A DNA stretch of 64,000 nucleotides, from contig JADKJT010000029.1 in the NCBI GenBank assembly GCA_016720905.1, positions 62,001 through 126,000 of the forward strand, read 5' to 3'. Of the stretch, positions 19,318 to 28,426 are shown one piece after another; positions within the stretch are counted from its first letter, which is position 1; every line of letters begins with the position of its first letter. Source of the stretch: Gemmatimonadaceae bacterium (GTDB taxonomy: Bacteria; Gemmatimonadota; Gemmatimonadetes; Gemmatimonadales; Gemmatimonadaceae). The notes beneath the pieces are model-generated. The model did not search any database. It was given only the letters and a program-made list of their open reading frames with translations, and was not told where the DNA came from. The position numbers and the translations under genes are program-made.

Positions 19318-20875
19318 AGCACTGCCGGACTCGTCCGGCTCACGGAGCGCGTCGGTCGTCTTCGCGGGCATCCTGATCAGCCGCATACTCGGGTTGGTCC
19401 GGACGACATTGTTCGCGCGATACTTCGGCAACGGGGCGTACGCCGACGCGTTCAACACCGCGTTCAAGATTCCGAATGCGGTCCGCAACTTGCTGGGCGA
19501 AGGCACACTATCGGCGTCGTTCGTGCCCGTGTACTCGCGGATGCTCGCGAAGTCCGATGCGGCCGGCGCCAGAGCCCTCGCGGCCGCCGTCCTGGGATTC
19601 CTGTTGGCTGGTGTCTCGGTGCTGACGCTGCTGGGTATTGTGGCCGCGCCGTGGCTGACCGCGGTATTGGCCCCGGGTTTCGATCCGGCGCGCGCCGAAC
19701 TCACCACTCGGCTGACACGCGTGCTGTTCCCGATGACCGGGTTGATGGTGGTCAGTGGCTGGTGTCTGGGCGTGCAGAATTCGCACCGTCGGTTCTTCTG
19801 GTCGTACGCCAGCGCGGCGCTGTGGTCGGCCGCGCAGATCGTGCTCTTGGCGTGGTGGGGAAAGTCCGCGGAATCGCTTTCGCAGCTGGCGTGGTGGTTG
19901 GCGTGGGCCACGCTGGTCGGTTCGGTGCTGCAAGTCGGCGCACAACTCCCCGAGATTGTGCGACTGGTGGGCGTGCTGCGGCCCACGCTTGACCGACGTG
20001 CCGAAGGATTGACGCAGACGCTTCGCAATATCGGTCCGGTGATCGTGGCGTTGGGCGTCGTGCAGATTTCGTCGCTGATCGACCTGCAGATCGCGTCCTT
20101 CCTGCCGGAAGGCGCCGTGTCGAGCATCTCGTACGCCAGTTTGATTGCGCTGTTGCCCGTGTCGCTGTTTGGCGTCTCCGTGGCCGCGTCGTCGCTGCCA
20201 GAATTCTCGCGCGACTCGGGGACGGCGCGCGAGGGTGTGTTACTGGAGCGCCTGCGCGGTGGCTGGCAGCGAATCCTGTTTTACATCATTCCGTGCGCCG
20301 TCGTCTTCCTGGTCTTCGGTGATCTCTGTGTCGGTATTCTGCTGCGCAACGGACGCTTCGGCCCCGACGAGCAACAAGCGGTGCGGATTGTCCTGGCCGG
20401 CTCCGCCATCGGCCTGATCAGTTTCTCGTCCGTCAAGTTGCTCGCATCGGCGTACTATGCGCTGCAGGACTATCGGACGCCATTGCGCGCGTCGGTCTCC
20501 AGTCTGCTCGTGTCCGCCGTGGTGGCGGCCTCGTTGGCCTATCCGTTCCGGCATGAACCGTGGGGCGCGGCGGCAATCACACTGGGCAGCGCGCTTGGAT
20601 CGTTTGTAAACCTGGCGGTTCTGGTGCGCGGGTTGCGCGCGCGTCTCGGCGCGCTCTATACCGGGCCCATGTGGGTCGGATCGCGACGCATCGTCTTGGC
20701 GGCGCTGCTTGCCGTGCTCGCGGCACTGCCGGTCCGCTTCTGGGTGCGCTCCCTGCATCCCATGGTCGGGGGGCCACCGACGCTGGCCGTATTCGGCGTG
20801 GCCTATCTCGCGGCGGCATGGTGGATGGGATCTCGCGAAGCATCACGGTTGCTGCGGCTTGCGCCGCGCGCCTAG
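19289..20875 (+). CDS. murJ: Lipid II flippase MurJ (MviN family)
   Basis: This polytopic membrane protein of 528 residues has about 14 hydrophobic segments and would flip lipid II across the inner membrane for peptidoglycan synthesis. The N-terminal region has SASVVFAGILISRILGLVR and NLLGEGTLSASFVPVYS, the canonical MurJ signature. The start at 19289 lies 29 bases inside bshC. Downstream, uvrC follows after four bases. Confidence 0.93.
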   Translation: MSNGLSKATEALPDSSGSRSASVVFAGILISRILGLVRTTLFARYFGNGAYADAFNTAFKIPNAVRNLLGEGTLSASFVPVYSRMLAKSDAAGARALAAAVLGFLLAGVSVLTLLGIVAAPWLTAVLAPGFDPARAELTTRLTRVLFPMTGLMVVSGWCLGVQNSHRRFFWSYASAALWSAAQIVLLAWWGKSAESLSQLAWWLAWATLVGSVLQVGAQLPEIVRLVGVLRPTLDRRAEGLTQTLRNIGPVIVALGVVQISSLIDLQIASFLPEGAVSSISYASLIALLPVSLFGVSVAASSLPEFSRDSGTAREGVLLERLRGGWQRILFYIIPCAVVFLVFGDLCVGILLRNGRFGPDEQQAVRIVLAGSAIGLISFSSVKLLASAYYALQDYRTPLRASVSSLLVSAVVAASLAYPFRHEPWGAAAITLGSALGSFVNLAVLVRGLRARLGALYTGPMWVGSRRIVLAALLAVLAALPVRFWVRSLHPMVGGPPTLAVFGVAYLAAAWWMGSREASRLLRLAPRA

Positions 20876-20879
20876 GCCC

Positions 20880-22928
20880 ATGTCCGAATCCACGCGCGAA
20901 GACCACTCCGACGCCACCTCCGAAACTGACGAGGCAGGCGGGGCGCCGGCCCAGCAGCACCAGTTGCTGTCCTCTCTCCCGCTGCCGGACGATGAGTGGA
21001 CGCGACAGGCGCTGGCGCGTGGCATGCCGCCCGCGATCGCGATGAAGTTGCCGCACCTGCCTGATGCGCCAGGCGTATATCTGTGGAAGGCCATCGATGG
21101 CACGGTGCTGTACGTCGGAAAGGCCAAACGCCTTCGTTCGCGCGTGCGCAGTTACTGGAGCCAGGATCATGACGCCAGTCCGAAGACGCGCGGACTGATG
21201 CGCAAGGCGCATGAACTTGAGACCATTGTCGTCCCCAGCGAAGCGCATGCGCTGATTCTCGAAGCGACGCTCATCAAGGAACATCATCCGCGGTTCAATG
21301 TCGCGTTGCGGGATGACAAGTCCTATCCGTACATCAAGGTGTCGGTGCAGGAGCCGATCCCGCGCGTTCTCGTCACACGACGCCTGCTGGAAGATGGTGC
21401 CAGGTATTTCGGCCCGTACACCGATGTCGGCGCCATGCGACGCGCCCTGAATGTGGTGAAGCGCCTGTTCACCGTGCGCTCATGCCACTACGCGTTGCCC
21501 AAGGAAGCGCCGGAACGCCCGTGTCTCGACTACTTCATCAAGCGCTGCCTGGCGCCGTGTGTGGGTTATCAGTCGGCCGCCGACTATCGGCACATGATCG
21601 ATGAAGTGGTCTGGTTCCTCGAAGGGCGCACGAGTGACGTCGTACGTCGGGTGCGCGAGCGGATGCTGGAAGCCGCCGAACAATTGGATTTCGAACGGGC
21701 CGGCGAGCTGCGCGATGCGCTGCATCACCTCGAACGGATGGAAGAGCCGACCGTCGTGCTCGAAGTCGAGGGCGGCGACCGGGACGTGGTCGGCTACGCG
21801 CGCGACGGCGAGGATGCGTGCGTGGTGGTGATGCGGGTCCGACAAGGGAAGTTGCTGGCACGCGATCATCGTCTGCTGGAGCACGCAGAAGACGAGGACG
21901 ATGGGGCCGTCCTCGGGGCCAGCCTGGCCCAGTGGTATCGCACGGCCGATGCGCGTGCCGCCGATCTGCTGGTGCCGTTCGAATTCGACGATCGCGAGTG
22001 GCTGGAAGCCTCGTTGGGCGGGACCCGCATCCGCATACCGCAGCGCGGTCCGCGGCGCGCGCTCGTCGATCTCGCCGACCAGAATGCGCGGCATTTGCTG
22101 GAGGAGTTCAAGCTGGCGTCGCTGGAGGCCGACGAACGTGCGGCCGACCCCGTATACGAACTGCAACGTGAGTTGGGCTTGCCGCATGTTCCGCGGTCCC
22201 TGGTGTGCTTCGACATTTCGCACGCACAGGGGACGGATGTAGTCGCCAGTGCCGTCTGGTTCGAAAACGCCCGACCGAAGCGCGGCGAGTACCGGAAGTT
22301 CAAGATTGCGGTGGCGGACGGCAACGACGACTTTCGATCGATGCATGCGGTAGTCACGCGGTACTTCGCCAGACGCGTGGCGGAGGCCAAGCCGCTGCCC
22401 GATCTGACCGTTATCGACGGGGGCAAGGGACAGCTGAATGCGGCCCGCGCGGCGCTCGAGGCGCTGGGGATCACGCAGATGGGGCTGATCAGTCTGGCCA
22501 AGCGCGAAGAGGAGATCTTTCTGCCGGGCCGCAGTGATTCGGTGCGCCTGCCGCGACGCTCACCGGCGCTGCGCATGTTGCAGCAGGCGCGCGATGAGGC
22601 CCATCGGTTCGCGATCACATTTCAGCGGGCGAAGCGGGCCGCGCGTACGATTACGTCGGAGCTGTTGAACATCCCCGGTGTCGGTCCGACGAAGCGGCGC
22701 GCGCTCCTGCATGCGTTCGGCAGTCTGCAGGGGGTGAAGTCGGCAGCCGTCGACGAGATTGCGGCCCTGCCGGGATTTGGACCGGCGACCGCAATTCGGA
22801 TTCTCACCACCCTTGGCGTGCCAGTCGCGGCGTCCGAGGCAGATCGCGTTGGCGTTCCATCGTCGTCGGCATCTCCCGATACCGCGTCTGCTGACGATTC
22901 CCCAGTCACACCGACCGAACCGCCATGA
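20880..22928 (+). CDS. uvrC: UvrABC system protein C (excinuclease subunit)
   Basis: UvrC makes the two incisions in nucleotide excision repair. The product has 682 residues. A GIY-YIG nuclease domain lies at about 60-145 (PGVYLWKAIDGTVLYVGKAK, then LEATLIKEHHPRFNV). A cysteine cluster (CLDYFIKRCLAPCVGY), a UVR motif (QLDFERAGELRDAL), the RNase H-like nuclease core (FDISHAQGTDVVAS, IDGGKGQLNAA) and C-terminal helix-hairpin-helix motifs (IPGVGPTKRRALL, LPGFGPATA) follow in the usual order. The first 55 residues and the last 35 are low-complexity and probably disordered. Confidence 0.96.
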   Translation: MSESTREDHSDATSETDEAGGAPAQQHQLLSSLPLPDDEWTRQALARGMPPAIAMKLPHLPDAPGVYLWKAIDGTVLYVGKAKRLRSRVRSYWSQDHDASPKTRGLMRKAHELETIVVPSEAHALILEATLIKEHHPRFNVALRDDKSYPYIKVSVQEPIPRVLVTRRLLEDGARYFGPYTDVGAMRRALNVVKRLFTVRSCHYALPKEAPERPCLDYFIKRCLAPCVGYQSAADYRHMIDEVVWFLEGRTSDVVRRVRERMLEAAEQLDFERAGELRDALHHLERMEEPTVVLEVEGGDRDVVGYARDGEDACVVVMRVRQGKLLARDHRLLEHAEDEDDGAVLGASLAQWYRTADARAADLLVPFEFDDREWLEASLGGTRIRIPQRGPRRALVDLADQNARHLLEEFKLASLEADERAADPVYELQRELGLPHVPRSLVCFDISHAQGTDVVASAVWFENARPKRGEYRKFKIAVADGNDDFRSMHAVVTRYFARRVAEAKPLPDLTVIDGGKGQLNAARAALEALGITQMGLISLAKREEEIFLPGRSDSVRLPRRSPALRMLQQARDEAHRFAITFQRAKRAARTITSELLNIPGVGPTKRRALLHAFGSLQGVKSAAVDEIAALPGFGPATAIRILTTLGVPVAASEADRVGVPSSSASPDTASADDSPVTPTEPP

Positions 22929-24082
22929 ATGCTCCGATAACGAACACGGCACCCTGGACACTCGCGTGCTCGGCCTGTGGACACGAGTCGCCACTCGCTG
23001 GTGCCTCTGTGTGCACGCAATGCGGCCAGCCGCTCTTCGCGCACTACGCGGTCGCGTCTGAACGGGTGTTGGCACCCCGCTGGGATGCCTGGCGCTACCG
23101 GGCCCTGCTACCGATTGCCGACGGGGAAGCTCCCGTGTCGCTGGGCGAGGGGCTGACGCCGTTACTCGAAGCGCCTGCGCTGGCGGCTGCGGTGGGTGTG
23201 CGGAGACTCTGGATCAAGGATGAGGGCCAGAACCCCACCGGATCGTTCAAGGCGCGGGGAATGACCGCTGCGGTCACCAGAGCCCGCGGTGCTGGCGTGC
23301 CCGGGCTGGTGGTCCCGACCGCCGGCAATGCCGGAGCGGCCCTTGCGGCGTACGGCGCCGCTGCCGGGCTACCGGTTCGTGTTTTCGCGCCGCGAACCAC
23401 GCCGCGTCCAATCCTCGACACGATCGAGGCCATGGGGGCCACCCTCGTCCGCATCGACGGCCATATCGGTGATGCCGGCAAGCTGGCCATGGCGTACGCG
23501 GCCGGGCACGGGTACTTCAACGTGTCCACCCTCCGCGAGCCGTATCGCGTGGAGGGCATGAAGACGATGGGCTTCGAGATGGCGGAGCAGTTGGGCTGGC
23601 GGGTGCCGGATGTCGTGGTATATCCCACCGGTGGAGGCGAAGGTACGATTGGCATCTGGAAGGCGATCGCGGAAATGGCGGCGGCCGGATGGATTCCCGC
23701 GCATACGCCGCAGCCTCGCTATGTCGTGGCGCAGGCGGCCGGTTGCGCACCCATTGTCAGGGCGTTCGCCGCTGGTGCTGAGCGGGCGGAACCGTGGGTG
23801 GACCCGGTGACCTATGCGGCCGGTCTGCGGGTGCCGTCGCCTCTCGGCGACCGGCTGCTCCTGCGGGTCCTGCGCGAAACACAGGGTGTCGCCGGCTCCG
23901 CCAGCGAAGGGTCGATCCGGGATTGGACGCTGCGCTTGGCCACGGCCACGGGAATCGACGCCGCACCTGAGGGTGGCTGTGCGCTGTCTGTTCTGCATGA
24001 TTCGGTGATGCAGGGCACCATTTCGATCAATGCCGAAGTCGTGGTGTTTAATACGGGGAGCGGCGCCTCCTATCGCGCCTAG
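22925..24082 (+). CDS. thrC: Threonine synthase
   Basis: This 385-residue PLP enzyme makes threonine from O-phosphohomoserine. A small zinc-ribbon-like N-terminus has CSACG and CTQCG (about 15-37), typical of the ThrC class with an N-terminal zinc-binding domain. The PLP lysine lies in NPTGSFKARG (near residue 105). VPTAGNAGAALAAYGAAAGL is the phosphate/cofactor loop region, and YPTGGGEGTIG binds the PLP phosphate. The ATG overlaps the uvrC stop by four bases. Confidence 0.92.
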   Translation: MNAPITNTAPWTLACSACGHESPLAGASVCTQCGQPLFAHYAVASERVLAPRWDAWRYRALLPIADGEAPVSLGEGLTPLLEAPALAAAVGVRRLWIKDEGQNPTGSFKARGMTAAVTRARGAGVPGLVVPTAGNAGAALAAYGAAAGLPVRVFAPRTTPRPILDTIEAMGATLVRIDGHIGDAGKLAMAYAAGHGYFNVSTLREPYRVEGMKTMGFEMAEQLGWRVPDVVVYPTGGGEGTIGIWKAIAEMAAAGWIPAHTPQPRYVVAQAAGCAPIVRAFAAGAERAEPWVDPVTYAAGLRVPSPLGDRLLLRVLRETQGVAGSASEGSIRDWTLRLATATGIDAAPEGGCALSVLHDSVMQGTISINAEVVVFNTGSGASYRA

Positions 24083-24159
24083 GGCCGCACATATATTGGC
24101 TGCCGGGCCTGACGATGGAACGGCTTACGATCACGGTACGAACTGACAGGAGAGCGGTG

Positions 24160-25650
24160 ATGAAGGCTTCGAAGTTGATCCGGATATGTGTCGGGACCTC
24201 CGCGTTGGCGCTGGCGCTTCCTGCGGTGTTGTCGGCGCAAGCGGCAGCGTGCAAGATCAACGACAGCAGCCCGTTTCAGGTGAACGGTGCCAAGCAGTAC
24301 GTGACCATGGCGGCCAGTTCGCGCAAGGACGACGAGATTCCGAAGCACCTGAGCAACGCCATTCGCGTGCTGACGGATAACCCGGAGAAGATCAATAACG
24401 AGTCCGGGCGCCAATACATGCTGGTGCGCACGTACGCCCAGTGGCTCAAGCGCGATGGCGCGTCCTACGTGATGAAGCGTGGGACTCTGGGGTTTTCAAC
24501 CAACAAGGACGGCGACCAGAATCTCCTGCTGGCGCTTGATTCGGCCGTCACCTCGGTCGAGCGCATGCTGCCGGAGTGCAAAGAGACGGTGCGGCCGTAC
24601 CGCGATCAGTTTTCGAACGACATCTACAACAAGGCGGTCGCCGCGATGAATGCCGACCAGAACGACTCGTCGGTGTACTACGCGAAGCTGGCGCTGCAGA
24701 TGGCCAGCACCGATCCGCGTCCCTGGAATGTGCTGTCGGCTGTCTACCAGAAATTGAACAAGATGGACAGCGCGATGATTGCGATGGAAAAGGTGATCGC
24801 CATGGCGGGTGATGATTCGACCTACAAGAAGGTCAAGCAGCAGAGTCGCTACAACCTTGCGGTCATCAACCTGCAAAATGCGGAGCAGGCGAAGGACGAA
24901 GAAAGGGATCGGGAAATCAAGAAGGCTCGCGCGCTGCTGGAGGCCTATCTGAAGGAGGCGCCCGGGGAGGCCGCGGCCACGCAGGCGCTGGGGCGGGCCA
25001 TGCGGCTCTCCGGCGATACCGCCGCCGTGGCGTCGGTGTTTGCCGAGATGCTGAAGAGCCCTGAAAAGTTTACCGCTGATCAGTTGTTTGAGGCGGCATC
25101 GAACGCGGCCGCTGCGGCACGTGACAACGATGCTGTGTCGTTGTTTGAAAGCGGACTCAAGAAGAACCCGAACCATCGGTTGGCGTTGCTCAACCTGTCC
25201 AACGTGCTGTTCCAGATGAAGGATACGGAGCGCATGGGCCCAGTCACCGACCGGTTGATCCTCATCGAGCCGAACAATCCCGACAGCTGGCGCATGCATG
25301 CGGGCTATTGGCAACTGCGTCAGCGGAGCGAAACGGATGCGGCCAAGAAGAAGGCGTTTGGGGATTCCACCATCGCGTCGATCAAGTCCCGTGACGCGGT
25401 CAACCCGAAGATCACGATTTTTCTGGCGGCCAAGTCGGCCAACAGCTACCAGGTTCAGGGCAACCTGAGCAACGAAAGCGAAAAGGCGGGGTCGTACACG
25501 CTGAAGTTCGAACTGCTTGACGAAGTCGGCGGCGTGGTGGCGACCAAGGAGGTCGCGGTTGGTCCAGTGGACGCTGGTGCGTCTGCGGCCTTCTCGCTCA
25601 AGGTCGATGGGCCGAAGATCGTGGCGTATCGGTACGCCCCCGTAAAGTAG
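24160..25650 (+). CDS. Secreted tetratricopeptide-repeat protein of unknown function
   Basis: This 496-residue protein has a signal peptide (hydrophobic LIRICVGTSALALALPAVLSA, about 6-26). An AGGAGA ribosome site and the signal peptide support ATG 24160. TPR-like helical pairs recur through about residues 160-400 (for example DSSVYYAKLALQMASTDPRPW and RKALLEAYLKEAPGEAAATQALGRAM-type segments). A beta-rich domain of about 75 residues at the C-terminus (SYTLKFELLDEVGGVVATKEVAVG) resembles an Ig-like or FxLYD-type fold; that reading is tentative. It stands alone between thrC and a strong hairpin/promoter. A periplasmic scaffold role is plausible but not shown. Confidence 0.75.
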   Translation: MKASKLIRICVGTSALALALPAVLSAQAAACKINDSSPFQVNGAKQYVTMAASSRKDDEIPKHLSNAIRVLTDNPEKINNESGRQYMLVRTYAQWLKRDGASYVMKRGTLGFSTNKDGDQNLLLALDSAVTSVERMLPECKETVRPYRDQFSNDIYNKAVAAMNADQNDSSVYYAKLALQMASTDPRPWNVLSAVYQKLNKMDSAMIAMEKVIAMAGDDSTYKKVKQQSRYNLAVINLQNAEQAKDEERDREIKKARALLEAYLKEAPGEAAATQALGRAMRLSGDTAAVASVFAEMLKSPEKFTADQLFEAASNAAAAARDNDAVSLFESGLKKNPNHRLALLNLSNVLFQMKDTERMGPVTDRLILIEPNNPDSWRMHAGYWQLRQRSETDAAKKKAFGDSTIASIKSRDAVNPKITIFLAAKSANSYQVQGNLSNESEKAGSYTLKFELLDEVGGVVATKEVAVGPVDAGASAAFSLKVDGPKIVAYRYAPVK

Positions 25651-25679
25651 GTTCTGCGCCTCACACGGGGGACGTGATC

Positions 25680-25720
25680 GACAGGCCGAAGTCCATGCGG
25701 TTCATTGACTTCGGCCTGTC
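25680..25720 (+). terminator. Strong hairpin after the TPR gene, likely intrinsic terminator
   Basis: A perfect 14-bp inverted repeat (GACAGGCCGAAGTC and GACTTCGGCCTGTC) around a 13-base loop starts 30 bases after the TPR stop. The T-rich ATATTTTCT follows 8 bases after the stem. The right arm shares bases with the -35 element of the next promoter. Confidence 0.6.
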
Positions 25721-25733
25721 CGCCTCGTATATT
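25705..25733 (+). promoter_or_regulatory. Sigma-70-like promoter for the radical SAM-der-plsY-gpsA block
   Basis: TTGACT (25705-25710) and TATATT (25728-25733) are separated by exactly 17 bases, a near-consensus housekeeping promoter. Transcription would start near 25740, leaving a leader of about 83 bases before the ATG at 25824. The -35 lies inside the right arm of the terminator-like hairpin. Confidence 0.6.
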
Positions 25734-25742
25734 TTCTCAGGT

Positions 25743-25767
25743 GGGCGACGGCGTTCGGCCGCCGCCC
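25743..25767 (+). other. Hairpin in the leader upstream of the radical SAM gene
   Basis: GGGCGACGGC and GCCGCCGCCC form a 10-bp stem with one mismatch and a 5-base loop, right at the predicted 5' end of the transcript. It may only stabilise the message; a regulatory role is not shown. Confidence 0.35.
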
Positions 25768-25823
25768 TTCTGTGTCCCCGGGGGGAGGGCCGAGAAGGCT
25801 CGTCCCCTCTTTCGTCTTGAGGC

Positions 25824-27119
25824 ATGGTTCGCGTCACTCGGGTTTTCGCCGGCGGAATCGCCGACCAAATCGGCATTGTGCCGGACACCGAGCTGTTGTC
25901 GGTCAACGGCCGACCGTTGGAGGACTTCCTCGACTGGGAGTTTCTGACGGCCGACGAGTCGTTCGTCGTGGCGGCTCGACTGCCTGACGGCGAGACGATC
26001 GAGTACGACATTGAGCGAATCGACGGGGAATCGATGGGGATCGAACTTGCGCCGCCGACGGTGCGCCGATGCGCGAATCGGTGCGAGTTCTGCTTCATCG
26101 AGGGGCTCCCGAAAGGACTGCGAAAAACGCTGTACGTGCGGGACGATGACTATCGGCTGTCGTTCGCCTATGGGAACTTCGCCACGCTGTCGAACGTGAA
26201 GGAAAAGGACATTGCGCGCATCCTCGAGTACCGGCTCTCGCCGCTGTACGTGTCGGTGCACGCGACGCCGTGGGAGGCCCGCAAGGTGCTGCTTAACAAC
26301 CCTCGGGTACCGAACATCGTCGATCAACTGACGCGTTTGGCGGAGGGCGGCATTCAGTTCCACGGGCAGATGGTGGTCGTCCCCGGCGTCAATGACGGCG
26401 CCGTGCTCGAACAATCCCTGACCGATTTGTGGAACCTTGGCGACGCGATGATGTCCGTGGCGCTGGTCCCGGTCGGGGTCACGCAGTTTTCGCATCTCTA
26501 TACCGGAAAATCGATGGACCAAGACAACGCACGCCGTCTGCTGGACACCGTGCTTCGATGGGAGGAACGGGGGGTGGCGGAGCGCGGCGATCGCTGGGTC
26601 TATGGATCGGATGAGCTGTATCTGCTGGCGGAGCGTCCGTTGCCCGAGGTCGAGCATTACGGCGAGGTTTCGCAGATCGAGAATGGGGTCGGTGCCGTGA
26701 CGTCGCTGCGACAGCGCGTGCGCGATGGCCTGTCGCAATTGCCGCGTCTTGAGGGGCGACGAATTGGCATCGTGACGGGTGTCTCCATGGCGCCGCTCAT
26801 GCCCGAACTGCTCGACCAGTTGGGGACGGCCACCGGCGCGGTCTTCGTGTTGATCCCCATGGAGAACACGTTGTTTGGCCCCACCACCACCACGGCCGGC
26901 CTGCTCGTCGGCGCTGACATCCGGCGCGCACTCATCGACCGTCACGATCTGGACCTAGCCCTCATCCCCGCCGAAACGATCAACGACGACGGGCTCTTTC
27001 TCGACGAGGAGTCGTTCATCGCGCTGCGTGAGTCGCTGCCGATGCCCGTGTACCCCTCGTACGATTTCATCGACGCGCTCGTGCCCGAAGGCAACGCGGC
27101 CACCTGTTCAGTCGCATGA
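25824..27119 (+). CDS. PDZ/radical SAM/DUF512 protein
   Basis: This 431-residue protein has a PDZ-like N-terminus (about 1-75: VFAGGIADQIGIVPDTELLSVNG). A radical-SAM-type cysteine set CANRCEFC follows (C83, C87, C90, spacing CX3CX2C), and then a C-terminal DUF512 region (about 215-425). It matches a conserved family found just upstream of der in clostridia and cyanobacteria, whose reaction is not known to me. The start is the ATG at 25824; the stop overlaps der by four bases. The gene order der-plsY-gpsA after it is also the clostridial order. Confidence 0.85.
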   Translation: MVRVTRVFAGGIADQIGIVPDTELLSVNGRPLEDFLDWEFLTADESFVVAARLPDGETIEYDIERIDGESMGIELAPPTVRRCANRCEFCFIEGLPKGLRKTLYVRDDDYRLSFAYGNFATLSNVKEKDIARILEYRLSPLYVSVHATPWEARKVLLNNPRVPNIVDQLTRLAEGGIQFHGQMVVVPGVNDGAVLEQSLTDLWNLGDAMMSVALVPVGVTQFSHLYTGKSMDQDNARRLLDTVLRWEERGVAERGDRWVYGSDELYLLAERPLPEVEHYGEVSQIENGVGAVTSLRQRVRDGLSQLPRLEGRRIGIVTGVSMAPLMPELLDQLGTATGAVFVLIPMENTLFGPTTTTAGLLVGADIRRALIDRHDLDLALIPAETINDDGLFLDEESFIALRESLPMPVYPSYDFIDALVPEGNAATCSVA

Positions 27120-28426
27120 GCCTTCCTGTCGTCGCACTCGTCGGGCGCCCGAACGTCGGCAAATCCCAGCTCTTCAATCGCATCATCGGCGAGGCCAGTG
27201 CGATCGTGAGCGAGGAGGCGGGCACCACGCGCGACCGCCACTTTGCCCAGGCGGAATGGGCCGGACGGCATTTCTGGCTCGTCGATACCGGCGGCCTGAT
27301 TGAGGATTCGAGTGTGCCGATGGACACCGAGATCCGCAAGCAGGTGATGCAGGCCATCGACGAGGCCGACCTGCTGCTGCTGGTGGTCGATGCCAAGGTT
27401 GGCGTGCATCCGAGTGATGCCCGATTGGTTGAGCTGCTGCGCAATTCGCGCAAGCCATTCGTCGTCGTCGCCAACAAAGTCGATACACCCGAGAGCACCG
27501 ACTGGTATGAGTTTTACCGGCTCGGCGCGGGCGACGTGTTGCCTGTGTCGGCGCAGAACGGCAAGAACTCGGGCGACATGCTCGATGCCGTCGTCGCCAA
27601 GATCCCGGAGTCACCGGAAGATACCAGTGAAGCCATTCGCATCGCCGTGATCGGTCGGCCCAACGTCGGGAAGTCGTCGTTCGTAAACCGGCTGCTCGGG
27701 GAAGATCGACTGGTGGTGCACGATGTGGCCGGCACGACCCGCGATTCCATCGATGCGCCAATGCGTTACAAGGACCAGGATCTCGTCTTCGTCGACACGG
27801 CGGGGCTGCGGCGTCAGTCGAAAATTGACGATGGCGTCGAGTTCTACGCGTCCTTGCGCACGCGCCGGGCGATCGATTCCTCCGACGTCTGCGTGCTGAT
27901 GATCGACGCGACTGAAGGATTGCAGAATCAGGATCTCAAGATCGCCACGCTGGCCTGGGAAGCGGGACGAGGTCTCATCCTCGTGCTGAACAAGTGGGAC
28001 CTGTACGAAGACAAGACCGACAAGAGCTCCAACAAGTTCAAGAAGGACGTCATCGACAAGGCACCGTACCTGGCGTTTGTTCCGTTCCTGTTCACATCGG
28101 CGAAGACGGGCCAGCGGGTCACGAAGGTGCTCGACATGGCACTGGCCGTGCAAGAGCAGCGTACCCGACGCATTTCCACGTCGCATGTGAACGATGCGCT
28201 GGGCGAAATCGTGGCGCGGCTGCAGCCGCCGCAAGCGGCGGGTCGGGAAATTAAGCTCAACTACGCCACGCAGGTTGAAGTGGCACCGCCCACGTTTGCG
28301 TTTTTCGGCAATCATCCCGAACTCATTCCCGAGAACTACATCCGCTTCATTCACAACCAGCTGCGCGAGAAGTGGGGATTCCTCGGGTCGCCGTTGCGGA
28401 TCATCATGCGGAGAAAGAACGAGTGA
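27116..28426 (+). CDS. der: Ribosome biogenesis GTPase Der (EngA)
   Basis: This 436-residue protein has two tandem GTPase domains: GRPNVGKSQ with DTGG and NKVD in the first (about 4-165), and GRPNVGKSS with DTAG and NKWD in the second (about 177-350). A KH-like C-terminal domain (about 355-436) ends in RKNE. Two G domains plus this tail are unique to Der, which acts in 50S ribosome assembly. The start overlaps the preceding gene and the stop overlaps plsY. Confidence 0.96.
   Translation: MSLPVVALVGRPNVGKSQLFNRIIGEASAIVSEEAGTTRDRHFAQAEWAGRHFWLVDTGGLIEDSSVPMDTEIRKQVMQAIDEADLLLLVVDAKVGVHPSDARLVELLRNSRKPFVVVANKVDTPESTDWYEFYRLGAGDVLPVSAQNGKNSGDMLDAVVAKIPESPEDTSEAIRIAVIGRPNVGKSSFVNRLLGEDRLVVHDVAGTTRDSIDAPMRYKDQDLVFVDTAGLRRQSKIDDGVEFYASLRTRRAIDSSDVCVLMIDATEGLQNQDLKIATLAWEAGRGLILVLNKWDLYEDKTDKSSNKFKKDVIDKAPYLAFVPFLFTSAKTGQRVTKVLDMALAVQEQRTRRISTSHVNDALGEIVARLQPPQAAGREIKLNYATQVEVAPPTFAFFGNHPELIPENYIRFIHNQLREKWGFLGSPLRIIMRRKNE

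Noticed and set aside
24092..24097. TATATT as a promoter for the secreted TPR gene
   Set aside because: No recognisable -35; kept only as a weak possibility.
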